Assembly: GCF_048564905.1 (NCBI RefSeq)
Contig: NC_132992.1
Coordinates: 89,851,001-89,915,000, forward strand
DNA from: Vicugna pacos
Lineage: Eukaryota; Chordata; Mammalia; Artiodactyla; Camelidae
Direction of reading: 5' to 3'
DNA length: 64,000 bases
The notes under the pieces were generated by a model. That model did not search any database. It was not told where the DNA came from and saw only the letters and a program-made list of their open reading frames with translations. Made by a program: the position numbers and the translations under genes. Of this stretch, positions 21,990 through 32,324 are shown in pieces; position 1 is the stretch's first letter, and the number at the start of each line of letters is the position of its first letter.

Positions 21990-22325
21990 ACCCACTTATT
22001 CATGGCAGGGATCAGGAAGCCATCTTCACCTCCCTTATTCAAATATTCACCAAGTCTTGCTTATCTGAGGTCCTAAGTATCTTCCATTTCCATTAATTTC
22101 TTTCCAGCCTCACTGTAGCCTCACCTGGCCCCCACTGTGTCTTTGGTGGACTCCTACAACCTCCCCACAAGTCCCTCTGCATGGGGTCTCTCTGGCCCCC
22201 CATTCCCTGTAGCTGGATTGATTTTGTAAAGCAAATACATAGCTCCCTCCTGCAAACTCTTCAGTGGCCTCAACTAGCCCTTGGAGAAAGATCCCTGATT
22301 TTGCAGGACCAACCCCTAGCCTCCA
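21990..22325 (+). repeat. L2-like LINE internal fragment
   Basis: The block 'ctcctgcaaactcttcagtg' followed by 'gcctcaactagcccttgga' and 'gcaggaccaacccctagcc' has the spacing of the L2 region 'ctgctcaaaaccctccagtg ... ggcctacaaggccc'. Diverged. Confidence 0.45.
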
Positions 22326-22329
22326 GTCC

Positions 22330-22500
22330 TGCATTCATCTATCCATTCATTCTCCTGCTTACTCTTTGATGAATTGAACCACTGTGTATGTTATACTGTC
22401 TGTTGGCCAGAAACCATACTAAGCACTGGGTTTTATATGAGAAAACACTACAGGAAATCTCTTGCCCTCAACACTTATGCAGCCTCATGGGGGCTCAGAC
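22330..22500 (-). repeat. L2 LINE 3' fragment, antisense
   Basis: Antisense L2 3' order with 'gccagaaaccatactaagc' and 'actgggttttatatgagaaa', then 'ctcttgccctcaac'. It abuts a possible sense L2 piece, giving a tail-to-tail pair. Confidence 0.55.
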
Positions 22501-23600
22501 CCACAGCGAAGTAAGGGTTAATTTAATAAATGCTATAATGTATGTTTATGCATTCGACCACAATAATATGAAGAGAAAGTAGTTTGGAAAGTTTTCTCTG
22601 CAGAGATGGGCAACAGCAGAGGGTTTGAGGAATGAGGAATCCTGTGTATTCAGAGAGTAAGGGAATGTGGGTGAAGGTTGCAGGGGCAGGGTGGCACCAG
22701 ATTGAGTGACATGCCAAACACCATGCTCCACATTTGGGCATTACTTTGTTGTCCACAGTGATCCAGCAGAAGTTTGTAATCAGGCAAACCATCATAATCA
22801 GTTTAGCTCTGAGCAACCCATTATTTCAAGGTCCTTTTTGTCACTTGCTTGCTAAAACCTCTTTGGTGAGTCTGAAATTTGTCTCTTTTCCTAAAATGAT
22901 TGAGTATTTATCCCCTGTTGACTTTCAACAGATTTTGAAGCTGCTTGCGACACAATTAGTAGGGGTTGAAATAGTCCGGGGACAGTTGGAAGAAACCATC
23001 CCAAAGTCACCTTGTCATTAGATTCTGTGCAAGGCGATCAGGAGGGTCCAGAAGAAATCCAAGCACTAAATTAGACTTGAAAAGGGATTTTAGTCCTTGC
23101 TCTTACAGGGACTGTGACTGCATGCCTTGATTGACCTAACATGTCACCGGCTGGTACAGCTTCCACGGTGAAGAGGGGACACTTCTGCAGTGTTTGATAA
23201 CTGATCTAATAGCGAGTCAGACATCCCTCTGTTGCCCTGGGTTCATTATGCTCTATCACCTTAATAAACGCCCTCGTCCTCTGCTTATTCAGCCATGCCC
23301 TGGTTCTCTGACTTGAATTGTTTGGGACAGCCGGGTCTCTCGTGAGTGACTTGTCGAGTTGTATTACGGTACCTGACCTACTTTGTACAGGTCTCAGACT
23401 GCAGCACTAGCAGTGCAAGCCCCGTGGATGTCCTCTGGACCTCTGGTAGAGACGGTGGAGACTCGGAGTCCCAGCAGAGACCTTCAGGATCAGCTATCCT
23501 CACCCTACCCCTTCCCCACCTTCTATGCACAACTCCCAGCTGCCCCATCATTGAAGAGCGGCCAGCTGGCCGACACTCATGCACACATCCTTGATAATGG
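22500..23600. other. Mostly unique non-coding DNA
   Basis: No repeat recognised and no coding frame above 100 codons. The overlapping frames at 23346-23679 on both strands are chance. Confidence 0.4.
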
Positions 23601-24115
23601 CAACTCCCATTCATCTACTCATCAAATATTTATTGGTCACTGGTTCTGGGCCAAACCTTGCCTTAGATTTTGGCATTAGAGCAGGACAAGGTGCCAGTCC
23701 AAGCAACACTCTAGGTAGTTAATGTACAATTGAGTAATCACAGCTTTAAAGGGACAGTATGGGGTCCGATGGCAGGATGGGCAGAGGGAGTATACTCAGG
23801 CAGAGATGTTAGAAGATGCTTCCTGTGGAAGACACTCTAAAGTTAAGAGCTGGAGGATAAAGTGGACCTAAGTAAGGGGCTGGTGGGGGAGGGATTTGCA
23901 GCAGGAGGAATCTAAGTGCAAATTCTGAGTGAACAAGGAAGTCTTGAATGGCTGTAAGGATAGTATGGTTGGATCAGAAAGCACAGGAGTTGCGTGGTCT
24001 GGATCCTGCAGGGTCTTACAAGATGTATTAAGAAATTTTGTCTTTGCTCTTAGAATAATGAGAAGAGTTCTGAGCAAGAGGGTTACATGATCAGAATGGC
24101 CCTTGACAATTTTTT
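23600..24115 (-). repeat. L2 LINE 3' part, antisense
   Basis: A long antisense L2 stretch: 'catcaaatatttattggtca', 'ctgggccaaaccttgcctt', later 'ggcagagatgttagaagatgc', 'gaacaaggaagtcttgaatgg', 'gcagggtcttacaagatg', 'gagggttacatgatcagaat', then a T run. The order matches L2 3' end through its 3' ORF2 region. Confidence 0.75.
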
Positions 24116-24394
24116 TTTTTGCCAACTGAAAAGAAATCTTCACATCTAAGTGTTACATGCAATTTTTGGTTTCCTTATATTGCACAAAAACCACAGTGTT
24201 TGGGACCAGGTACTGCTATATGTGAATCTTAACTTGATCTCTTTCTAGGTAAATAATCCGAGGCAAGTTTCCTATAATTTCAGAGTCTTGCTTTTCTTAC
24301 TCATCGGTTTACCAATTTATCTTTATCTGGCTGAATCAATAATCATTCAGGGCGGATCAGAACTTTCACAGCCAGTGTCTTCAAAAGCTCCAGT

Positions 24395-24500
24395 GGGAAA
24401 GCTCATTTTGAGTCAAACACAAACAATTCCTGAACACCTACTCTTCACTGAGCTCCAGGGATTGGAAAGTAAATAACACATCAACTCTGCCCCTGAGAGC
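24395..24500 (-). repeat. L2 LINE 3' end fragment, antisense
   Basis: 'caattcctgaacacctactc', 'cactgagctccagggattgg' and 'ctctgcccctgagagctcac' follow the antisense L2 3' end. Confidence 0.6.
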
Positions 24501-25060
24501 TCACAGGCAGGGGTCACAAATGGGAGGCCAGGGGGCCAGATCCACCAAGCAGAGGTGTGTGTTTGGCTGGCTCAGAGTCTTAGAAAAGCACGAGAGTGAA
24601 TAAGGAATGTGCTGTCTAGGTGCTCAGAGGCCCCACCCCTCCCTGTTGTCTTAGCCCCTCCCAGATCAATTACCAGAATCCATCACCTTTCTGGCTTAGG
24701 CGGGTGTTTGAGTCCGCGACCCTGGACAGGTGAGTATTCAGGCAGAAGGAAGCACAGGTTGCTGTGTGAGCAGAAGAGAGAAAAAAGGAGAAGCTATGGT
24801 AAAAACAAACAAACAAAGAGAAAACAGGAAGCTACCGAAAGTATTTGGACCTCCGAATGGGTGACTGTTCTAAATTAAAAGATTCACAGTCTTGAGACAC
24901 CCAAGCCTGGCCTGGGTCTGTTGAGGGACACAGATGAGGAAGTGGACTCCCATGGTAACTTTGCAGTTAAGTCCAGGAGAGAAAGCGTGTGGAGGTACAA
25001 GAGCAGGAGACCAAGTCCAGGACAGAGTCTGAGCGTGCCACGTTCAAGGCGCAGGCGCCT
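24500..25060. other. Unique non-coding DNA
   Basis: No repeat recognised apart from a short AAAC run near 24803-24818. Confidence 0.4.
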
Positions 25061-25420
25061 TTACACTTGGTTTCCCTCCCCCGCCATCTCTGTCTCTGCC
25101 TTACCTGCCTAGTTCTCTGGGCCCCTGCACACCCCCCGGGTGGCCCCCCACGACCCCGCGGATGGGGATAAGGGTCTGCCTGCTCTGCTCTCCTAGCAGT
25201 GCTGGTTGCCGTGTGTGTGTTTCTCCGTGCCTCTCTCTTCCTCGGAAGACGCTGCGCGGGAGGGCAGGGATAAAATTGTTTCTGTTGCCATTGTTTCTTT
25301 ATTGCTTAGCAAGGGGAGAAACCACTGTTCTGTGGGCAAAACAGACAACCGATCGTCTCGAGGGGAAGAATAGTGCAGGCAATGGGGGTTGCGATCGGTG
25401 CTCCTGTTTTCTAGAATAAA
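25060..25420. promoter_or_regulatory. Candidate regulatory block with SOX- and bZIP-like motifs
   Basis: Repeat-free, with scattered CpGs (gacgctgcgcgggag near 25248). It contains a SOX-type 'gccattgtttctttattg' segment followed directly by the palindrome TTGCTTAGCAA, and 'gaccgatcgtctcg'-like sequence downstream (25348-25362). The motif density and absence of repeats are suggestive only. Confidence 0.28.
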
Positions 25421-25474
25421 AGCTGAAAAAACTCTAACATAATAATCTTGAATGAGCTTAAATTCGGATTTGTT

Positions 25475-25560
25475 CATTGGCTTGTTCAACAAGTATTTAC
25501 TGATCAAGGTTTTAACCTGCGGAATACATGATTGGGATACCGAAATATTTCTTTCAGGCC
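25475..25560 (-). repeat. L2-like 3' end scrap, antisense
   Basis: 'gttcaacaagtatttactga' is the antisense L2 terminus; the remainder is too diverged. Confidence 0.45.
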
Positions 25561-25799
25561 AGGAAACTGAGATGCAGGGGAGGTGGAGAGGGCAAGGAAG
25601 GGGCATAATATGGGAAGAATTTGCAGAGAAGGTGACCATACAGCTGTGTCTCTTAATACTCATCGAAACCATGTATTGAAGACTTAGATGCAAAATCAAC
25701 AAAATTCATGTTGAAGTGTGCAGTGGTGAGCTAGTCCCATTTGTACAGGTAATCCCTCTGCAAGACAAGTACCCTGCAGGGCTATCATCCCACAGTATT

Positions 25800-25955
25800 T
25801 CTGCAAATATTTCACTTTAGGCGTTTGTTAAAAATGCAGATTCCTGGACTCCACTCACAGGGCTTCGTGTGCAGAACACCTGAGACAGGTCCAGGCCTCA
25901 CATCCCAGGGGTTAACTGAAACTCACCTGGAAGCACAGCATCCAAGACTACGAGG
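25800..25955. repeat. Non-autonomous hAT transposon remnant (MER5-like)
   Basis: 'gtttgttaaaaatgcagatt' with 'cctggactccactcacagg' and 'ggtccaggcctcacatccc', ending 'aaactcacctgga', matches the internal order of MER5-type hAT-Charlie elements. The ends are not clear. Confidence 0.5.
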
Positions 25956-25959
25956 TCAA

Positions 25960-25995
25960 GCATCCTCTTTGCACAAATGAGGAAACGGTGACTCA
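25960..25995 (-). repeat. MIR SINE, left half (split)
   Basis: 'cacaaatgaggaaacggtga' is the antisense MIR core ('agatgaggaaactgaggc'). It is interrupted at 26001 by an LTR and resumes after 26364. Confidence 0.7.
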
Positions 25996-26000
25996 GATAC

Positions 26001-26359
26001 TCCCTTAATCCATTCAGGCTGCTCCCCTGAAAGAACAGGTACTTATAAACAACAGACACTTATCTTTAGCAGGTCTGGAGGCTGGAAGGCCACAACGAGG
26101 GTGTCAGCATGGTCAGGTTTCGGGAAAAGCCCTCCTTCTGGTTGCAGACAGCAGACCTCTTCCTGTGTCCTCACATGACTGAGCAGCGAGGGGAGGCAAG
26201 CTCTCTCATAACTCTGATAAGGGCCCTAACTCCAACGTGGGGACTCACCTCATGACCACATCCTAGCTACTTCCCAAAGGTCCTACCTCCTAAAACCATC
26301 ACACTGCAGGGCAGGGCTTCAGGCTGTGGATTTGGGGGTGACACAGTCAGTTCCTAACA
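26001..26359 (-). repeat. MaLR (MLT1/MST-type) solo LTR inserted in a MIR
   Basis: Antisense LTR blocks in order: 'aatccattcaggctgctc', 'acttataaacaacagac', 'ctggaggctggaaggcc', 'cttcctgtgtcctcacatga', 'cccaaaggtcctacctccta', and the end 'gtcagttcctaaca'. Flanking five bases are GATAC (25996-26000) and GGTAC (26360-26364). MIR sequence continues on both sides, so the LTR is younger than the MIR. Solo LTR, no internal region. Confidence 0.85.
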
Positions 26360-26364
26360 GGTAC

Positions 26365-26455
26365 TTTATGTAACTTGCTCATGTTCCTTTGATGCTATGT
26401 GACCCATCTGGGGCTCTAACCTAGGATTTCCAGCTCAAAGCCATGCTCGCTCTCC
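26365..26455 (-). repeat. MIR SINE, right half (split)
   Basis: 'atgtaacttgctcatgttcc', 'gctatgtgacccatctggg' and 'taacctaggatttccagctc' continue the antisense MIR order from the left half at 25960-25995. Confidence 0.7.
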
Positions 26456-26459
26456 AAAA

Positions 26460-27198
26460 GAACAGCTAGCTCTGTGATCTGGCCTGCCTTTATCTACGGG
26501 CCAGATGGTGGGAATGTCACTGAGGACAAATGAACAGAGACATAGTTAACATAGCACCACAGGGAAGAAACGTACCCAAATTTCATGGTCCCAAAAGAAA
26601 CTGCTCTAGAAAAGTCATCCGTCTCGTAACGGCGCTACTCATTCCTGCCTGTACCCAGTAACAACAGGAAACCGGTCCCCTGAGCCCTGTGGCACTGGTT
26701 TATGCACATAGAGGGATTTAACGACTCAGTGTGGGAAACGGAGAAGTAAACAGCAGCATGAAATTCGTACACACAGAATAATGAAGAGCGTAGCCTTCCA
26801 CGGGAGAAAAAGTTGAAGAGACCCAATCATCTCGTGTTCGCAGTGGTGGGGATACAGAGTATGCACGTCAGAGGAACAGAAACAGAAACATACATTTAAG
26901 ATTAACAACAAGGCAGTCCAGGGGCCATTTAGCCCCAGAAGCAACACATACATAGTCCCCGTTTAAATTATAAGTCCCTGGTACCTGCAAATTGGACAGA
27001 AGGTCTACTCGACCCCAACCCATTCTCCTGAAAAGGTGTTGGAGGGTAGGGTCAGGGCAGTTGAAGACCTCTCATATTGATATTGGAGTCAGTTGGTCAA
27101 CTGAGACAGAAAATAAATTTATTAGAGTTTCCGTATGGTCTGCATCATCTTAGTTCCTTCTGGGTTCTTCCTAAAACCCAGAAGTGGTCAGTAAGTTT
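26460..27198. other. Unique non-coding DNA
   Basis: No repeat recognised and no coding signal. Confidence 0.4.
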
Positions 27199-27213
27199 GA
27201 CTTGCCCATTTTT

Positions 27214-27261
27214 TTCGAAATTTTTATTGAGTTAGAGTCACTTTACAGTGTTTTTGTCAAA
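27214..27261 (-). mobile_element. 48 bp L1 insertion with target-site duplication
   Basis: The insert begins with T residues and reads 'tttttattgagttagagtc', as the antisense end of the ungulate-type L1 3' UTR. It is bounded by exact 15 bp copies of GACTTGCCCATTTTT at 27199-27213 and 27262-27276. It is therefore an extremely 5'-truncated L1. Confidence 0.82.
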
Positions 27262-27294
27262 GACTTGCCCATTTTTCACTATTTTTCAAACAAG

Positions 27295-27490
27295 CATTTT
27301 TTATGTGTTGAGCGTCATGCTAAGGATTTTACTTACATTATCTCATCTAACCTCAGAATTGTCCTCTTAAAGTTCTGTTAATACTGTTTCACACTCTGCA
27401 GATAAGAAAACTAAACTCGAGAAGGAAAGTGGCTTCCTAACATCGTATGGCTATAAATAGCAGAGTCAGAATTCTCACCGAGACCTGGGA
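27295..27490 (-). repeat. MIR SINE, antisense
   Basis: Antisense MIR order: 'gttgagcgtcatgctaagg', 'cattatctcatctaacctc', 'gcagataagaaaactaaactc', 'agcagagtcagaattctcac'. Nearly full length. Confidence 0.8.
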
Positions 27491-27598
27491 CCCAGCATAG
27501 TAAGATGTCAGTATGTTTTGCTGTTTTTCTCAACAAGTTTGCTCTAAACATCTGAAGACTTGGTGACTAATGTTGGTCTTTTGCATCGATGAGCTCTT

Positions 27599-27889
27599 TC
27601 AACTCTCCCCCAGCACCTGAACTTCAGCTTCTGCTTCAGCCTTAAGCCTGGCAGGTTCTCCTGACTTGACATCTTTCGGCTTCAGGTGTGAGACTCTCTT
27701 TCCTCCAGATCCACGGCCAGTCCTTGCCACGTGACTGACCCTAGGTATCTGCCGGGGTCGGGGTGGGGTAACTTGCATAGGTGTGTTATTAATAAATGAT
27801 GAACATAGACCAATCAATGAGTTTCTGACCCGGACAAGTCTTGGGGATGCAAATATTTGCTCAGCTGAAAGAGAAGAATTTGAGTTCAT
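27599..27889 (-). other. Exon-like open frame behind a splice-acceptor-like tract (unidentified)
   Basis: On the minus strand a pyrimidine tract 'ttcttctctttcag' ends at 27865, directly before an open frame that starts AEQIFASPRLVRVRNSLIGL and includes a proline/basic stretch TPPRPRQIPRVSHVARTGRG. It ends with an acidic/basic stretch LKAEAEAEVQVLGES and a stop at 27599. A weak donor-like CAG|GTG sits at 27617/27616. The composition looks more protein-like than other frames here. I do not recognise the protein. It could be a terminal exon, an old retrocopy fragment or chance. Confidence 0.3.
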
Positions 27890-28420
27890 TTATGCTTATT
27901 CCCAACTACTGCAAAGATGTGGGACATTGAAGACCCACCAGCTGTGATGAAGTGATTGCAAATATCAGGGAAACGACCCTCCCCAAACACAGGACATTAA
28001 GAACTTGGAATCCCACCAGTTGGATGGTGGAATGTCTGGACCAAATGGTCACAGAAAGTAAGAAGACAAAGTATTTTATAAGTAGACATAGAGAAAGAGA
28101 TAGATAGATATTGAAATATATTCCATAAATTAGAAATTTAGAAATAAGGTACTATGTCTTTTGCTTCCATTTCCAGAAGATAGGCAAACATTATCTGAAT
28201 ATAGTAATAATACTACTTTAAAATGAGATGCTTAAAAGAATGTTGCAAAACATTTATTCTCTGGGTGGCAAATAATAATAGTAACAGTAGTGACAACAAT
28301 GATGACAAGAGATACAATGACTTGAGTAAGTTATACTGATGGCTTTAAATTCAGGACTTCATTTAATCCTCCCAACCCTGCCAAATAGATGTTGACAAAA
28401 CACATTTCATTTCTCTCCTG
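27890..28420. other. Unique non-coding DNA
   Basis: AT-rich, with a short GATA run near 28097-28110. No gene seen. Confidence 0.4.
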
Positions 28421-28424
28421 GATC

Positions 28425-28822
28425 TCAGCTAAACTACATTTCCCAGACTTCCCTGCAGTTCGGCTGGGTCGTGAGATTAATTTCTGGGGATCGGAAAACG
28501 GCTGAAAGTGACATGTGCCATTTCTAGGCTTGTCCTCTAAAACCAGTGTCGTGATTCTCTGCGCTCTCTCACTTTGCACACTGGCTGGCCAGATGGAGAG
28601 GATCTGCTGGGGCAAGTGCCTACAGCATGGCAGAGTCACCAGAAGGACTGAGCCCAGGTCACCAAAGAGCTCCAGAGAGCAGGTGTGCTCACTCCACTTC
28701 CTGCTCTGCTCACCCTCATTGGATTATGCCATGAGCAAGAAAGAATTCATTTTATTAAGCCAGTGAGCTCTAACGGTTGTAGTATATGGCTGCACCTAGC
28801 ATTATTTCCCTGAATAACACAG
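28425..28822 (+). repeat. LTR-like repeat, probably ERVL/MaLR kin
   Basis: Blocks 'ctaaactacatttcccagac', 'ttccctgcagttcggctggg', 'tggccagatggagaggatc' and 'cattttattaagccagtgag', ending 'ccctgaataacaca', match a common placental repeat with LTR-like ends whose exact family I cannot name. Old fossil, no coding region. Confidence 0.6.
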
Positions 28823-28824
28823 TA

Positions 28825-29350
28825 TTCATAACTTAATTTTGCCAGTAAGGACACCAAACTGTTCAAGGTCTCGCAGCTGCTGCCTGCAGAACCCGGGCCG
28901 GATCGGCTCCACCTCACGCTCATCGTTCCAGCACACCAAGCTGTACTGCCAGACAGGTGTGCCGCCTGCGTGCTTCAGGTAAAACGGCTGGGTCACACCA
29001 TGGAAGCAAACTTTCCGTTCCATCCGGGGCTCCTCCTGGAATTCTCAGTGGCACAAAGGGAAGGGACTGTGGTAAGGGTTGCTGGATTCCGATTTGGCCA
29101 AGGACTCCTTTGAGCCAGTCCATTACCAGAATCTCCCTTCCCTGGCTCCCAGGCCAGGTACCAGATGGATAAGCCCCAGCCTGGAGGCCAGCCGCGAAGC
29201 ATTCCAGTGGCATTGGATTGGCTCGGGGAAAGTTGGACGCCTGGCAGGGAGATGTCACAGGGAGCCACAGAGACCAATTTCTTGGAAGGACGCACTGTGT
29301 GTTACTCCGGGGACAGAAAAGGTTATTTGTGTATGCAACATTCTGGGGAG
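28825..29350. other. Unique non-coding DNA
   Basis: No repeat recognised. Overlapping frames on both strands (28920-29555) extend into the adjacent TA/TG tract and show no domain. Confidence 0.4.
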
Positions 29351-29357
29351 GGTGAAT

Positions 29358-29790
29358 GTGTGTGTATGCTTTTATATGTATGTATATATATATGCAAATA
29401 TGGGGGTTGTATATATATACATATGTGTATATGTTTATCTGAATATATCTATGTGCACATACATGTATGAACACATACACGCATGTAAAATCAGCCTGTC
29501 CATAGCATCATCACACCATATATGGTATGTACATGTGGTATTTCTATATACCTGAGATAGATACATATGTATACACATCATATATATGAATTTTTGTGTA
29601 CATGCTATGGGGTGCCAGTTTGTACATAAACATTATTATGTATGTGTCTGTACATACACATATAGAATAACCATGCCGCTTAATACACATATATGCAAAT
29701 ATATAAAGTAATGTACATCCACATATCTTTATATATTTGTGGGTCTGTACATCTATAAACATATACATCCACTGCATCAAAAGCTCCCCC
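29358..29790. repeat. Degenerate TA/TG/CA low-complexity tract
   Basis: About 430 bp dominated by 'tatg', 'catatatg', 'tacatatg' and 'tgtacat' steps with unique interruptions. It looks like a decayed alternating purine-pyrimidine microsatellite array. Both strands translate into long tyrosine/isoleucine/cysteine-rich frames for this reason. Confidence 0.85.
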
Positions 29791-30120
29791 AGACAAACGA
29801 AAACACGTCTTATTTCTCCCACAGTCTTGAGAGCCACCAAAGATCCACATGAAAGTACAGGCTGGGATTTCAGATAAACACAAACGTGCTATTAATGCAG
29901 CGGCTGGTGTGAGAATTATTTAAAAACCCAGTGACTCAACAGTATGTCCCCTTCATTTAGGAGAGAACTGAGCAGGGGGATTTCTGTGGCCACCAGCAAC
30001 GGCAGTCCGCACCCAGCCAGCCCTCCCCTGACCACCCAAGTCTGCTCTCCGTGCAACTGATAGATATGTTTTGACAAGTTCTATTAAGTACAAAGACGGC
30101 CACCGGGGCAACATGTGGAG
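29790..30120. other. Unique non-coding DNA
   Basis: No repeat or gene recognised. Confidence 0.4.
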
Positions 30121-30720
30121 TTGATAGAGCGAGAGGCAGAAAGGCAGATCACAGTGTGAGGCCTGCTGATGTTGACAGAATTTGCCGGAACGAAATGAGT
30201 CCGTGCTCCCCATCATCTATTACCAAATTTCAGTAAGGTCTTTGGCATCCACAGCGCTCAGAGGGCAAGCCTCTTCTCGGTTTCCTATTTCTGCCTCCCG
30301 ATTGCCAGCAAGTCGAGGATTTCTGAGAACTCTAATTGGCTGTCTTTATTTAGGTTGCGTCTCCAGTGATGCCAAGGAGGAAGGCATGAGGCCATTACCA
30401 GCGGTGTGGATTTCATCCCTTCCCACCTCCCCGCTCCCCTTCCCGTACCTGTTTGCAGAAGCTTCCCGGGGAGCAGAGTTGGCAGGCACACCTGGGCTGA
30501 TTACCCGCGCCTCTCTCACCGTCTTGAGCACATCACCACCGTCCTCCAGGGCCCTCCTAAACAAGGTTTGGCAGCGGCAAAAACAAACGCTATTTTACAG
30601 CATCTTTGGATGCACGTCCAAAATGCAAAAGCAATTAATCAGTAGTCTCCCTGAGACTCTGCTCCATGTGGCTGCTGCCTTTGACACAGAGCTTGGCTTT
30701 GATGGGCGCCTAAGATACAT
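30120..30720. promoter_or_regulatory. Repeat-free block, candidate regulatory region
   Basis: No interspersed repeat. It includes 'gaactctaattggctgtc' (a homeobox-like TAATTG core), 'gatttctgagaactc' and several isolated CpGs. A 180-codon plus frame (30182-30724) spans the block. It has no domain, signal or repeat structure, and it overlaps minus-strand frames of about 70 codons, so I do not call it a gene. Function is inference. Confidence 0.27.
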
Positions 30721-30724
30721 GTGA

Positions 30725-31530
30725 GAGAGCCCCAGAGTGGTAATGGCCTTCCATTATTTATTTGTTTAGAAGACTGGGGACTAGAACTTGAGCTGTAAGC
30801 ACATAGATGATCCATTTAAGGCCCTCCCAACAGTGAGGCCTTTTACTCCCTGCCTGAGCGTTCTGCTTGGAAAGGGGAGGGTAGTCTCACCAGGTCTGGC
30901 ATGGATCCAGAGGTTTCCCGTGTAGGCGTGTGTGCGCATGTGTGCCTGTTTAAACAAGCAATATTTGGGCTATCTGAGTATCTCTGAGCCTCGTGTAAAG
31001 ACTGCTGTTTCTAATTACTCGACATCCAGGCTGTCCTGCTAGTTTCTAATGGAAATAGGATTTCTGTGTGCTGGAATTTCATGACTTTTTATGGAAAATC
31101 AAGACTGTCTATTCTCAGAGATTCTGTCATTGAGCAATGTATCCTCAAAACTGATTACAGGGAAGGAAGTTACCTGTATCCTAAGTTATTCTCAGCCTTG
31201 AACTCTGTCCTCAGCAGCTTATTATACACGTGGAAACGTCCTGATGTAGCCTTCATCCCAGGAAATTTACAACAGCAGACACCTTGCCCTTTGTCATCCG
31301 CAGCTGACAATTTAAGCGCTGGTTCGGTGCTGTTGCTCTCCTGAAAATCCTGATGAGTGAAGAGAGACGTAAATGCTCAATTCACACGGGGTTTCCTTAA
31401 GAAACAAACTTTGTTCAGATAAAATAGTGGGATATTTTTGACCCAAGTCTGCATAGACCTCTGTAACTTCATTTCTTCCTCACGAGCCTTTTTTTATATA
31501 TATATTTTTTAGTATCTCAAGATTTTGTTC
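30725..31530. other. Unique non-coding DNA
   Basis: No repeat or coding signal recognised. Confidence 0.4.
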
Positions 31531-31534
31531 AAAA

Positions 31535-31753
31535 GTTGTCTCTTCCACAGAGTCTCTTACTTTACTGGATGTGGTCTCTTTCTTCCTGGAAATCCCATCA
31601 CACTGATTGGAAGTCATCTTTTCTAGAAATCTTTTTGCTTGTTTTCATTTGTCAGCACTTTTGTTCTGAACTGCAAATGATTTGAGACAAAGGTCCAGGT
31701 TTTGCTGATTTTATTACTATTTAGTCCATTTTGGTTGCTTAGAAAATATGTGT
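31535..31753 (+). repeat. L2 LINE 3' fragment
   Basis: 'tctcttccacagagtctctt' followed by 'aactgcaaatgatttgagac', 'aaaggtccaggttttgctga' and 'cttagaaaatatgtgttgga' fits the sense L2 3' end. The terminal short repeat has expanded into the adjoining GGAT array. Confidence 0.55.
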
Positions 31754-31790
31754 TGGATGGATGAATGGATGGATGGATGAATGGATGTTT
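31754..31790. repeat. (GGAT)n microsatellite
   Basis: GGAT/GAAT tetranucleotide units at the L2 3' terminus, where L2 normally carries a short tandem tail. Confidence 0.9.
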
Positions 31791-31897
31791 GCATGGAATG
31801 ATGGGTAAATGGATAAGTAAACACTTTTTTGTCATCCTATACATATACCAATATCCCAGAATAATACCCTAGTGTAATACAGATTTTGGTAGCTGCC

Positions 31898-32322
31898 TGT
31901 ACTGGGCTGAATAGTGCTCCTTAAAATTCATGGACATCTGGAGTCTCACAATGTGACCTTGTTTGGAAATACAGTCTTTGCAGATGTAATTAGTTAAAGT
32001 GAAGTCATATTGGATTAGGGTGGGCCCTCAGTTCAATGTGACCGGTGTCCTCATAAGAAGAGGAAAGGGTAAACACAGGGAGAATACCCTGTGAAGATGG
32101 ACGCAGAGACCAGAGCCAAGGAACACCAAGGTTTGCCAGCAACCACCAGAAGCAAGGACGAGGTAAGGAAAGCTCCCTCCTAGAGCCTTCAGAGGAAACG
32201 TGGTGCTGCCAGCATCAGGACTGTGGACTTCTGATTCTAGAACTGAGAGAGAACGCACTTCTGATGTTTTAAGCCACCAACTTTGTGATACTCTGTTACA
32301 GCAATCCGAGGACGTGAATACA
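31898..32322 (+). repeat. MaLR (MLT1-type) solo LTR
   Basis: Sense order: 'gggctgaatagtgctcc', 'aatgtgaccttgtttgga', 'gtaattagttaaagtgaag', 'ggattagggtgggcc', 'ggtgtcctcataagaagagg', 'gatgttttaagccaccaac', ending 'ggacgtgaataca'. It is 425 bp with TG...CA ends. No internal region. Confidence 0.85.
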
Positions 32323-32324
32323 CT

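Noticed and set aside
25193-25702. 169-codon minus-strand open frame
   Set aside because: Crosses an L2 scrap and a candidate regulatory block; no domain seen.
28920-29480. 186-codon minus-strand open frame, the longest in the window
   Set aside because: Its N-terminal third is translated from the TA/TG low-complexity tract, and a similar frame exists on the other strand.
30182-30724. 180-codon plus-strand open frame as a gene
   Set aside because: No domain, signal peptide, repeat or recognisable homology. Shorter minus-strand frames overlap it and no splice or promoter context supports it.
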